64,000 nt of DNA from Tilletiopsis washingtonensis (Eukaryota > Basidiomycota > Exobasidiomycetes > Entylomatales): contig NW_020312011.1 in the NCBI RefSeq assembly GCF_003144115.1, positions 606,078-670,077 of the forward strand. The letters are read 5' to 3'. Below, piece after piece: positions 45,250 to 55,768 of the stretch; positions within the stretch are counted from its first letter, which is position 1; each line of letters begins with the position of its first letter. Under the pieces are notes generated by a model. That model was not told the DNA's origin. It made no database searches and saw only the letters and a list, made by a program, of their open reading frames with translations. Position numbers and translations under genes: made by a program.

Positions 45250-46286
45250 ATGCCGCGCAAGAAGGTCCAGCCCACGGGCGCCGCATTCGGCGCCGCCGCC
45301 TCGTCGTCGTCGCTCGCCGGCGACGTCTCCACTGGCGCCGCGGGCGCTGCGGCGGCCGACGGCGACGTCAGCATGACGGCGCAGCAGCTCGTCGGCGGCG
45401 ACGGCATCGAGAACTACGAGGTGGCCAAGAGCCACCTGATGAAGGTCGTGCGCGGCGCGGTGAGTGCGGCGTGGCGGGTGGTCGTGATGCAGTGGTGGCA
45501 TGCGGCGAGCACGGGCAGGCCACGAGTGAGGTGGCCAGCAAAGCGGCGAGCGCGACCGTTGCAGTCGCCAACACAGGCTCTGCATGGGCCGCATGGAGAT
45601 CGCACTGGTCACGGCGCCCGCCGGCGATCGGCTGTCAGCATCTCGCATGTGCATCACTGATGTCTGCGCCGTCCAGATGCCCGAGACGTGCACGCTGCGC
45701 AAGGAGGGCATCGTGGCCCTGCACAAGGGCACCAGCGTCGTCATCTCATACCTTGGTGAGTCGGGTGTGCGCGCATGCAATGCTGCACGCCTTGCACTGA
45801 CGCTCGTCTTGCAGCGGCGGCGGCGCAGGAGCGCGCCGCCGAGCGGGGCGCCAAGCTCTTCACCGCCGCAGACGTGTGCGCCGAGGCCGAGGCGCTCGGC
45901 TTCCTGCCGCCGAACCTCGTCGACGAGCTGCGCGCCGACTGTGCTGGTGAGTGCGGGCCTGCGAGTTGCCGGCTGGTACGCGCTGACACGCTCGTGCAGC
46001 GGCCAAGAGCGCCGGCATCAAGGCGCGCAACATCGCAAAGGCAAAGGCGAAGGAGGCCAAGGCAAAGGCGCGCGCGGCTGCCGGCGACGGCGCAGCGGGC
46101 ACAGACGCCACGCCAATGGACGTCGACGGCGACGAGACGCGCGCAGCGGGCGCCTCGGGCGAGGAGGGCGAGGCGGAGGACGAGGAGGAGCCTGAGGAGG
46201 AGGAGGAAGAGGAGGAGGACGAGCCCGAGGAGCCCGAGGACGACGAGCCGATGGGCACGCCACCACGGCCAGCGGGCGACCAGTGA
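45250..46286 (+). CDS. Histone-fold protein, Dpb4/POLE3 (CHRAC-17) type
   Basis: Likely small subunit of DNA polymerase epsilon and/or an ISWI-type remodeller (nuclear). Model: exons 45250-45459, 45677-45755, 45815-45946 and 46000-46286; 235 aa. The histone fold (about 54-136) reads YEVAKSHLMKVVRGAMPE, TLRKEGIVALHKGTSVVISYLAAAA, GAKLFTAADVCAEAEALGF, the CBF/NF-Y pattern closest to Dpb4/POLE3. A basic Lys/Ala helix (IAKAKAKEAKAKARAAA) and a strongly acidic tail with runs of Glu and Asp follow, as in POLE3. Intron 1 is 217 nt. A different NF-Y-like partner cannot be excluded without a search. Confidence 0.7.
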
Positions 46287-46490
46287 GCAGCGCCAATGCA
46301 GATGGGTTTCATGTCGCAGCCAGGCACCGCATCTGGGTCACACGGCAGAGGCTGAACGAGTGGAGATTGCGGCGTGACGGCAGATGAACGGAGGCGGGCC
46401 TGTGAGCGCGACTATGTACATAGATTGATGGCGCTCCAGAGACGGAGCAGGGAAGAGGAGGAAAGGGTCCAGGGACAGGGCACGGCACGC

Positions 46491-48215
46491 TCAGAACTCG
46501 TGCCGCTGATCCATGATGTCGACGGCCGGTTGCCGCGACTCGTGCCGCGGCGCCTCGGGCTGGCGCTTCGACGACGGCGCTGGCGCGCGCCACTCGTCGC
46601 CGAACGTGTCGCGCTCCGTCGCGCCGCTCGCGCCGCCGACGGAGTAGCCGATGGCGTAGTTGCGCCCTGCCTCCTCTGGGCCCTCGTCGTCCGAGTCGAG
46701 GCTGCGCCGCCGCCCGCCGAGGTCGGCGTCGGGGTCGGCGTAGCCGTTGGCGGCGCGGTGGTCGTACGCGTCGCCGTCGCCCATGACGTGTTGCGACTGC
46801 GCATGGCGGTCCTTCTTGCGCCCAAAGGCCGCACGCATGTTGCTCTTGCTCTTGGCCTTGCGCCGCTCCGCCTCGCCGGCGCCCGGCAGCGGGCCGCCGA
46901 GGCTGGCCGCCGAGCCATTGCGCTGCTGGTCGTAGGCGTCGCCGGCCCACGCGTTGCGCTCTGGCGCTGGGTCGGCGTTGTAGTACTGCTCCTCAAAGCC
47001 CTCGGGCGCGCGCTGCACGGCGGCGCGGCGGCGCGCGGCACCACCATCGCCGTCCTCGAAGCGGTGGTCCATGTCGTACGTCGTCGGGTTGCCGTCGTCG
47101 TCGTACAGGCGCCGCTCCGGCAGCTGGTCATTGTAGCGGCCCGTCCACGCGCGCTTCTTCTTGCGCCGCCGGTCGAACGAGTCGTCGACGAGACCGTAGC
47201 GCTTGGCCCACTTCGGCGTGCGGTTCGGATGGTTGTCGTTGTTCCGGATGTTCTCTGCGGAAGCGGGTGAGCGAGAGGTGCGCGGACGAAGCCCGGCGTA
47301 CGCACGAATGAAGAAGTTGTGGCCCTGCGAGTAGAGAAACGTGCGTCAGCGGCATGTAAGCTGATCCACCGACCAGATGCTCGCAGCAGAGCACTTCGGC
47401 GGCACAAGACGTGCAGCATTGTGGCAGTCAGAACGCCTTCAGTCGCGCAGGCTGCTGGCCGCCCTGGCTTCTGTGCGCCAGGCACAGCGTAGCGCAATCT
47501 GCCGTGCTGCCGCTGAGCTGACCACCGCGCCGCGGCGCTATAGCCTACCGACGACAACAGCCTGGGGCACGCTGCAGCGAGCACCGTCATACCTGCTCAG
47601 ACTTGCATGTTGCAGCCCACAGCGCTCTGGACTCGGAGCCATCGCAGCCGGCAGCCGGCAGCCCGCCGCCTGAGCTCGCCTCTGCGCCGCCAATGCTGGC
47701 CGCTGCGCCTGCCCTGCGTGCCTCCAGGCGCCCACTCACGTGGCCGGGAAAGTAGCCGCAGATGGTGCAGACGATGTTGATGAAGAAGTCCTTGCCGACG
47801 CCGAAGCGCGCCAGCACGGCGAGCGGCGGCAGGAAGAAGCCGAGGATGATGATGACGCCCGTGTAGCCGTGGTGCTTCTGCGGCTTGCTGCGGGGGCGTG
47901 CCGGGGCGTCAGCCTCGCGTGGACGCAGCGTGGGCGTGCGAGGCGTGCGACGGCGCCTGCAGCGGGCCGGCGCTGCGGCCAGTGCGGAGGCGAGATGCGC
48001 AGCGGCGCCGCCAGACGCGCTGCCCCTCGCCTCTGCGGCGCCTCTCGCCGGACGCCTTGCGCTGCCCGCGGCTGCTCGCAGCACGACGGCAGCCGTGCTA
48101 CACTGCCGCCGCGTGCTGCTGCCTGCCGCCCGCTGGCCGCGCCCTGGCCGGCGACTCACTAGTTGACGCGGCCGTCGTCGTGGCGCGGCACGCCGTTGCG
48201 GATGAACTTGCTCAT
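46491..48215 (-). CDS. Pmp3-family membrane protein with long C-terminal tail
   Basis: The UPF0057/Pmp3 core acts at the plasma membrane and affects ion sensitivity in yeast. Model (minus): exons 48215-48160, 47887-47740, 47324-47306 (19 nt) and 47254-46491; 328 aa. The core has two helices: GVIIILGFFLPPLAVLARFG (about 29-48) and DFFINIVCTICGYFPGHGHN (about 52-70). The family sequence FIQNIRNND...RTPKWAKRYGLVD is rebuilt by splicing over a 19-nt exon. Yeast Pmp3 is only about 55 residues; here the core is followed by about 240 hydrophilic residues with RRRKKKRAW, Asp/Arg-rich and NPTTYDMDHRFED-like stretches. Intron 2 is long (415 nt). Divergent from TAF5. Confidence 0.8.
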
Positions 48216-48636
48216 GGCGGGCAGGCGGCAGCGCGAAGCGGTGAGCAGGTGCGCGGCAGCAGATGCGCTGCGAGAGCACGCTCAGCGAGCGTGGGCGTGC
48301 GTTGGGGCGCGCACGGCGGTGCGGGATGGCGGTGGAAGGGAAGCAGGATGCGGGGAACGGCGCGCGGGTCCACGGCGAGGCGCGGGCGGCGTGCGCCGCT
48401 GCGCCGAGACGACGCGCGCGCCGCGGCGGCAGCGCCAGCCAAGCCCAGGCACGGCAGCGCCACGCATGCGGCGGCGCCAGATCGCGGCGCAGCGGCGCGC
48501 CGCGGAGCGTGAGGCGCGCGCCAGGCTCTCGTGCGGGAGACGCTGCGCGCGCCAGCCGCCCGAGCGCGTCTCGCCTCCATCGTCCCCTGCCTCTGCTCCA
48601 CTCGCTGCACCCCTCACAACCCTCCGCTCCTCTGCC
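48216..48636. promoter_or_regulatory. Divergent promoter region Pmp3-like / TAF5
   Basis: 421 bp between outward-facing starts, extremely GC-rich. No factor sites, RNA genes or repeats recognised. Confidence 0.4.
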
Positions 48637-51600
48637 ATGTCTGGCACGGCTGCGGGCAGCTCGTCGGCGCGCGCCTCGCCTGCGCCGCCGCCGCCGCCCG
48701 CCGCCGCCAATGGCGCCTCGCACGCGCCCTCGCCGCACGCGCCCGCCGCCGAGGGCGCCGCCGACCTCGCCTCCATCCAGGCGTACCTGCAGGCACGCGG
48801 CTACAACCGCGCCCTCACCGCGCTCAATGCCGAGCTCGCCGCGCTGCCGGCCGGTGCGCCCCCTGCTGCCGCTCTTGCCGGTGCTGCACCGCTCAGCGCC
48901 GCCGAGCTGGCGGCCAAGAATGCGCCGCGCGACGCCCGCGCCGCACCCGCCGCCGCCGAGGCGCCGCGCAAGAAGGGCGACAATGCCGGCGACAAGGAGC
49001 GCGCCGCCGCGCGCGAGCTGGCGCGCGACTGCGACGACCGCGAGCGCGGCTTCCAGGCGCTGCGCGCGTGGTGCCAGGGCAGCCTCGAGAGCTACCTGGT
49101 GAGGCGCACAGAGGCGCTGCCGCACCCGTCCGCTCTGCTGATGCATGCCTTGCCAGCCGGAGCTGCAGCCGCTGCTGCTCCCGCTCTTCGTCCACTCCTT
49201 TCTTGATCTCGTCGAGGCCGGCAGCGGTAGTGCAGGTGCGCAGGCCGCCTCGATGCTCCTTCTACGTACTCACATCTTTCCTCAGCGGCCGCGCTGTACT
49301 CGCGCCATTCGGCCCTCTTTCTGCCGCTGCAGCTGCCGCTCCTGTCGCACCTGCGCGCGCTCAGCCTGCCGTCGCACGTCGCCGGCGACGCGCTGGCGCA
49401 GCGCTTCCGCAGCGAGCGCTACGTGCTCAAGATGTCGGCCGTCGTCTTTGGCCTCCTGCTTGGCTGGCTCACCGACGGCGGCGGGCCCGTGGCGGGCGCG
49501 GGTGCGGCCGAGGGCCTGGGCAAGGGCACGCGCGAGATGCGCGGCCGCACAGAGATGCTGCGCATCATCAACGAGCGCTGCCGGCTGCAGGGTGAGGACT
49601 GCTGATGCCCCGGCGCTGTGCCGCACACTCACGACTGCGCCCACAGTCATCCAGAAGCCGCCGCATGCGCTCACCTCTACGCTTCTCGAGGAGGGCACTG
49701 GACTGACAGGCGCCGGCCCGTCGTTCTCGTCCTTCGACAGCACGCCGCGCTCTCTGCTCTCGTCGCACATGTCGGCTCCGGCGCTGACGGAGCGCGATGC
49801 CGTCGCCGAGTACAACTCCAACGCCGCCGGGCCGCATCTGAAGCTCGGCGGGCAGGTGCCGCTGAGCGAGCGCTTGAAGAAGGAGGTCGAGCGGGAGATC
49901 AAGGAGGAGGACATGCGTGAGGAGGCGGCGCGGCAAAAGAAGGAGCAGGAGGACAAGGGCGGCGAGGCGGCGCCGCCTGCGGACGCCGACGCCATGAAGG
50001 TGGATGCGCCGTCGGCAGGCGCGGACGGCACGGCGACCGGAGCTGCGGCGGCCGCTTCGCCGAACACGGCCGGCGACAAGGCCGGCACGCCTTCACGCGA
50101 GAGTGCACGGCCTTCTCCCGGGCCAGGGCGCGCATCCACCGTCGCACCGACGACGGCACCGGCCACGACCACCACCGTCTCGTCCGGCCTGCTGCAGCCC
50201 GAGTTCACCGACCTGCCGCCGCAGCCGCCGCTCTTCCGCAGCGTCGACGTGGACCGCGAGGTCAGCCGCATCCGTGACGCGCGGAAAGCCCTGCGATTGG
50301 GCGAGGCTGCTGCGGTCACACCCGCTGGTGACGACGTGCGCACCGCGGCGCTGCCGAGCGTCTGCAGCTTCACATATCACGATGCAGAGGACGGGTGAGT
50401 GTACTGTGTTGCCGCCGAGGGACCGTCGCTGACGCTCTGTGCAGCCTGACCTGCTCTACATTCTCCGCCGACGCGAGCCTGATGGCTGCGGGCTTCGAAG
50501 AGAGCTACGTGCAAGTATGGTCTCTGAAGGGCGAGCCATTGCGAGGCCTCAAGGAGAACTTCGAGCAGAGTAACATCCGCGACGGTGAGCAGCCCAAGCT
50601 TGCCGCTCGTGCGCGCTGCTGACACGCTTCGCAGCGCGCTCATTGCGCAAGAACCGCGAGAGCACCACGCAGACCACGCGCAAGCTCATCGGCCACAGCG
50701 CCCCCGTGTACGGCGTGTCCTTCGACCCCATCGCCGGCACCGCCGCGCCGCCACGGCATCTGCTGAGCTGCAGCGGCGACGGCAGCGCGCGGCTGTGGTC
50801 GCTCGACACCTTCTCAGCGCTGGTGGCCTACCGCGGGCACCAAGGGCCGGTGTGGAACGTCGAGTGGAGCCCGCTAGGGACCTACTTCGCGACTGCCAGC
50901 GCAGACCGCACGGCGCGGCTGTGGAGCACGGAGCGCATCACGCCGCTGCGCATGTATGCCGGGCACCTGAGCGACGTCGAGGTGAGCTGTGCCGGCGAGC
51001 CGCAGTTGCAACAATCCCGCTGACAGCCGCCGCGCAGTGCCTCAACTTCCACCCCAACTCGCTCTACCTCGCGACGGGCTCGTCCGACCGCACCTGCCGC
51101 CTGTGGGACGTGCAGCGCGGCGCGTGCGTGCGGCTCTTCGTCGGGCACCAGTCGCCGATCTCGTGCGTGCGCATCTCGCCCGACGGGCGGTATCTGGCCT
51201 CGGCGGGCGCGGGCAATGCGCCCTTCCGCCTCGGCGCCACGGCCGCCGGCGACGACGCAGCCATCAGCCTCTGGGACCTCTCGAGCGGGCGGCGCGTCAA
51301 GAAGATGTGGGGCCACCGCGCGCGCGTGCTCGACCTCGACTTCAGCACCGACGGCGGCATGCTCATGTCGTCGGGGTCGGACTGCACCGTGCGCTGCTGG
51401 GACGTGCGCAGCGCCGGCGGCGAGCGCACCGACGTGGCCGTGCCCGGCAGCCTCGAGGCGCAGCAGGCCGCCGTGGCCGGCATCGATGCGGCCGACCGGA
51501 GCGCCGCATTGGCCATGCCTGCCGCCGTCGGCGCACAGCTCACCTCCGACGAGCGCGACTCGAGCCGCGACTGTCTCGCGACCTTCTATACCAAGCGGAC

Positions 51601-51673
51601 GCCCATGCTCGACGTGCATGTCACGCCGCGCAACCTGGTGCTCACCGCGGGCGCGTACGATGCCAGCATATGA
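48637..51673 (+). CDS. TAF5: TFIID/SAGA subunit TAF5
   Basis: WD40 scaffold of the general transcription factor TFIID, in yeast also of SAGA. Model: exons 48637-49098, 49157-49235, 49286-49591, 49647-50394, 50445-50584, 50635-50981 and 51038-51673; 905 aa. A Pro/Ala-rich start is followed by a LisH-like ASIQAYLQARGYNRALTALNAEL (about 46-68). The TAF5 NTD2 domain (LQPLLLPLFVHSFLDLVEA, ALYSRHSALFLP, MSAVVFGLLLGWL) comes next, then a long acidic linker. WD40 repeats follow, with GHSAPVYGVSFD, LLSCSGDGSARLWSL, GHQGPVWNVEWSP, ATGSSDRTCRLWDV, GHRARVLDLDFS and SSGSDCTVRCWDV. Exon 2 has two in-phase donors 9 nt apart (49226/49235), so the protein may vary by three residues. Confidence 0.93.
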
Positions 51674-51837
51674 CGAATGCATGCCCTCTCGCAGCAGCTC
51701 CTCCGGCGCGGTGTCTGACGTGCCTGCATTGCATCGGTGTTCGTGAAGAGACGTTCGTGGCGGGCTGAGCCCGCAGCTCGCCATCAGGCCGCGTCTGCGC
51801 GCCGGCAGGTGGCTTGTGGGCGTGAAGGGCCGCAGCT

Positions 51838-52627
51838 CTAGACGGCAGATTGCCGCGCGCCGGCCAGCTTGTCCAGAACCTGCGTGAGGTGAGTGTCAGC
51901 TTCCGGCGACGGCGGCGCGGCCAGGCAGACGCGCTCGATATGCTTGTCCCGGTCTGGCGACTCACGTTGCGGACAACTGGCAGGCTGAGGACATCGCCGA
52001 TGATCGGCAATTGCCGCAGGAAGTTGAGGATGACGGGGAAGAAGTCACTGCGGCCGCGCGTGTCAGCGGATGCACAGGCGTCGCCTCATGCGGCGAAGCC
52101 GGACAGGATAGAAGCCAGAGGCTGCCAGTGACACGCCCAACGATGCTGCGCCAAGGCGCGCTCTCGCCCCGCCAGCAGCACCCTGCAACCCTGGTCTAGC
52201 ACCGCCCAACAACGCCCGCCGTGCACCGCCGCGCCCGCCACGCACGCCGCTCGTCGCCTCGCCGATGCCTGCCGCGCATACGCACCCAAAGAGATTGAGG
52301 AAGCCGAAGATCTCGACGAGCATGCCGATGAACGTCCAGCGCGCGAAGACCAGCAGCATGCCGGCGAAGAAGCACAGCGTGCCGCGCAGCTTCTGCTTGC
52401 GCGCGAAGAAGTAGAACGTCTTCTGCGGCCCGATGAGCAGCGTGATGCCGGCGGTGAAGAGGACGTTGCCGAGCGCGAGGAGCGCGGCGTCGAAGAAGAG
52501 GATGATGCCGAGCACGAGGAAGAGCGAGCCGAAGGAGACGAGCGCGGCGCCGATCTCTGCGGGGCGCGTCAGCACGGTGTGTGGCCACTGCAGCATGCCA
52601 CGCACTCTGCTGGTCGGTGAGCCACAT
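51838..52627 (-). CDS. GOT1: Vesicle transport protein Got1
   Basis: Small Golgi/ER membrane protein that supports ER-to-Golgi and late-Golgi traffic. Model (minus): exons 52627-52606 (22 nt), 52556-52286, 52047-51966 and 51879-51838; 138 aa, the length I recall for yeast Got1. The family sequence is clear throughout: MWLTDQQKIGAALVSFGSLF, LGIILFFDAALLALGNVLF, IGPQKTFYFFARKQKLRGTL, FARWTFIGMLVEIFGFLNLF, then GDFFPVILNFLRQLPIIGDV and DKLAGARQSAV. Four membrane helices. Converges on TAF5 (164 bp between stops). Confidence 0.95.
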
Positions 52628-53369
52628 GCTGGGCAGAGGCGATGGTGCGGTGGTGGAGGATGACGGTGAGAGGGCTCGCTGCGCCGCGGCCGGTGCTTCG
52701 CGGTGTGTTCCCGCGCGGCGCATGCCAACACGACACGCGTGGCACGGACATGCTGACGTAAGCAGCCTTCCATCCTTGCCCGACGTCGGGCCGTCTACGA
52801 AGTGCCTGGAGGCCAGCTGCGCACCTCTGAAGGTACCTGTTGTCGACAGCGAGGGGCTAGGCGGTACAAGCTGGCCTGTTCAGGCTGTGGCGCGCGTGCT
52901 GGAGCAGTGAGAGCACCTCGACGCAGCGCGGTGCTCTGTCTCGTCCCCGGCGCCGCCGCGACGCCCGGCCGGCACTGCTGCTGTTGCTGCCACATGCTCT
53001 GCGCATGAGCCGTCCAACGTCTGCACAGGATCATAGACGCTGAGCGGCTCGCCGGGCGTGGCATGCTGTGAGGCCACGCGCGAGAGGCGGCGGCGAGGTG
53101 AGGCTGTGCCGCGGCGGTGCCGCTGCGGGCGCGTGTTGGGTGCGCTTCTCCGTGTGCCGGCGGCGGCGCGCGGCTGTGCTGCATGCCTTGGACAAGGGGC
53201 ACGCTCCGCTCGCTCGGACCTTGGCTTCATCCCACCATCCCCGCCGCACCGCACGCCCAAGCAGCGTCTCCTCTACGCATCTAGCTCCAGCGAGCCACAA
53301 CAGCGTCGCTCCAGATCGTCTGCCGCCTTCATCTGCAGCTACTGCACTGTGCCGCTGAGCTCCCAGAGC
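52628..53369. promoter_or_regulatory. Divergent intergenic region GOT1 / M50B protease
   Basis: 742 bp between outward-facing genes. It contains a short CTGCTG-type run near 52977 but no gene-like frame with splice support. Both promoters should lie here; no specific element was identified. Confidence 0.4.
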
Positions 53370-54770
53370 ATGGGCGCCATGGACGCGCACTCCTCACTCG
53401 CCGCGCTGGCCAGGCGCGCCGGCGAGAGCCGGATAGAGCCGACGGCCGACCAGGTGAGTGCGCCGACGGAAGATTCAGCTCGGCGCGACGCAGCTGCGGT
53501 CTGCGTCCGAGCAAGTAGGGGCCTCAAGAGAGCGGTGCTGTGCTCGGGTCGTTGTTGGAGCGGACCCCTAGAGCTCGACTCAGCGCGGCCCGAGCGCGGC
53601 TGACCGACGCATGCGCAGCGCACCATCATCATCGTCGCCGCAGTCATGGCCGTCGCCATTGGTGCGTGCTGCATGCGTGGCTGCTTGGCGGTCCACTGAG
53701 AGACGTGCTTCACAGGCATCATCTGGCACGTGCCGTACATCAAGGAGATCCTCTGGCCATTCAAGATTCTCACCGTCGCATTCCACGAGTGCGTGCTGCG
53801 CTCTGCATGCTCTGGCCCACTACTCACGCCCGCGCAGGTTCTCACACGCCATCGTCGGGCTGTGCACGGGCGCCAAGATCGAGAGCATTGTGCTCGAGCC
53901 CAACGAGGGCGGCGCCACGCGTATGCGCGGCGGCATCCCGTGGCTCACGCTGCCGGCCGGCTACCTGGGCAGCTCGTTCATCGGCGCGGCCATGATTGCG
54001 TGTGCCTTTGACATTCGCGCCAGCAAGGTCATGAGCTTCGGTGAGCCGCGCGAGCGCCAGCACTGCTGCGGCCACGCTGACGCGCCGACAGTCATTGCCG
54101 TCTGCTTTTTGTTCACGCTCTGGTGGGCGCGGAAGAACTGGCTGTGAGATGCACAGGCGGCGCGCACGCACGCAAACATGCTCACGCCCGTCTCAGCACC
54201 TGGCTGCTGCTGCTCGTCTTTGCCGGGGTGCTCGTGGCGTTCTGGTTCATTGCGCACGGTGTGGCGCTGCAGTACTTTGTGCTCTTCCTCGGCGTCATGA
54301 GCTGGTGCGTGGTGGCAGCGCAACTCGGCGGCGCCTGCTGACATCTGCTGCGCAGCCTCTACTCCGTCTGGGACATCTGCGACGACCTCATCTTCCGCAA
54401 GGTCAACGAGAGCGATGCCACGGCATTTGCCAAGGTCGTCGGCTGCTGCCCGCCGCAGGTGTGGGGCGTCGTGTGGCTGCTCGTCTCCGTGAGTGCAGTC
54501 GTGGAGGTTGCACTGCTCCTGGCTGACAATCGCTGCAGGTCATCTTCTTTGCCGCAGGGTGCGCTGCACGCTTCTTGGCCGCCGGTCTGCACAGCTTACA
54601 CCTCCTCGCAGCATCATCATCGGCATCGTCGCCTTCAAGACGCCGCTGCGGACGCAGAAAGCCGGTGCGTCCTGCGTTCGGCGTCGGCACCCTCAGCCGC
54701 TGACGCCACGCCCGCAGACAACTTCCTCAACACGCGCGACTTTGGCCTTCTGGCGGCCGTCGTGTGGTGA
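53370..54770 (+). CDS. M50B-like membrane metalloprotease
   Basis: Predicted intramembrane zinc peptidase of the M50B-like group; substrate unknown. Model: ten exons (53370-53453, 53619-53661, 53716-53788, 53838-54040, 54092-54143, 54197-54304, 54356-54488, 54539-54558, 54612-54664 and 54718-54770); 273 aa. The zinc motif HEFSH (66-70) is created across the exon 3/4 junction inside KILTVAFHEFSHAIVG. Further hydrophobic segments are TIIIVAAVMAVAIG, WLTLPAGYLGSSFIGAAMIA, VIAVCFLFTLWWA, WLLLLVFAGVLVAFWFIA, and WGVVWLLVSVIFFAAGIIIG. The third zinc ligand may be the Asp in SVWDICDDLIF. The 20-nt exon 8 is needed to keep frame. Two near-adjacent ATGs start the frame; the first was used. Confidence 0.82.
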
Positions 54771-54958
54771 TGCGCGGGGCTGCATCATCTGGCCCTGACT
54801 CCCGCGCGGCGCTGCTCTGCTCCATCACTGACCGTCTGGCTGTTCGACGTCTTGTCTCCCGCCGCTCTGTAGACAATGTACCCTGTATTATCTGCCGCCT
54901 GTCGTGCCCGGCGCAGACCCCGTGTGATCCAGTGTAGCGCTGTCGCTCTCAGCCCCCT

Positions 54959-55596
54959 CTACGCCGCCGCCTTGGGCTTCTTGGTGCCGTACTTGCTGCG
55001 GCTCGTTGTCCGGCCGACGACGCCCTGCATGTCGGCATGCCCGCGCACGAGATGGTATCTGGGCCAGCACGGATGAGCATGCGCCGTGCGCAGTGCAGAG
55101 GCCAGCCTCTGGCCGCGACTCACCGCACACCGGGCAGATCCTGCACACGGCCGCCGCGCATCAGCACCACGCTGTGCTCCTGCAGGTTGTGCCCCTCGCC
55201 CGGAATGTAGGCGACGGTGGTGCGCCCGTTGCTGAGCTTGATGCGCGCCACCTTGCGCACGGCCGAGTTGGGCTTCTTGGGCTTCGTCGTGAAGACGCGC
55301 GAGCACACGCCCTTGACGAACGGCGCGCCCTCGAGCGCCGGCGTGCGGTTCACCGGCGGCCGGTGCGGCTTGCGTGCGCCGCGCAGCACCTGGCGGTAGG
55401 TCGTGGGTGCGGCGGCGCTTGCGCTAAACTGCCGCAGCGGCGCGGCGAGGCGCGACGAGGATGCAGCGGCGCTGGCCGACGTCGACGCTGCGGGCGCGAG
55501 CGCCATGCGTGCGAGCTGCAGGTGCAGCGGGCGCATGAGAGATGCCTGTGCGGGTGTCAGACGAAGGGAGTGTGGCGTGTGCGGAGGACGTACCAT
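54959..55596 (-). CDS. Mitochondrial small ribosomal subunit protein uS12m
   Basis: S12 of the mitochondrial ribosome, part of the decoding centre. Model (minus): exons 55596-55594 (ATG only), 55545-55124 and 55058-54959; 174 aa. A basic/Ser/Ala presequence ([19 protein letters not shown]...) precedes the S12 core: [69 protein letters not shown] and [16 protein letters not shown]. The conserved loops with KPNSA and the PGEGHN box are intact. The C terminus is [14 protein letters not shown]. Translation might instead start at the Met of MRPLHLQ in exon 2, with a 5'-UTR intron. Divergent from SES1 with about 170 bp between starts. Confidence 0.93.
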
Positions 55597-55768
55597 GCTG
55601 CGAGTGTGTGGAGAGGACGGGAAGATGGCGGCGCGGCGGCCGCTCGAGATGCAAGGCAGCGGCCGGCCAGCCCGCGGCACGTGACGCGGCGCCGCGCCAG
55701 AGCCTCACGCCCGAGCGCGAAGATCATCCGGCCTCGCCTCCTGCACCCATCACCATCCCTTGCCCGCC

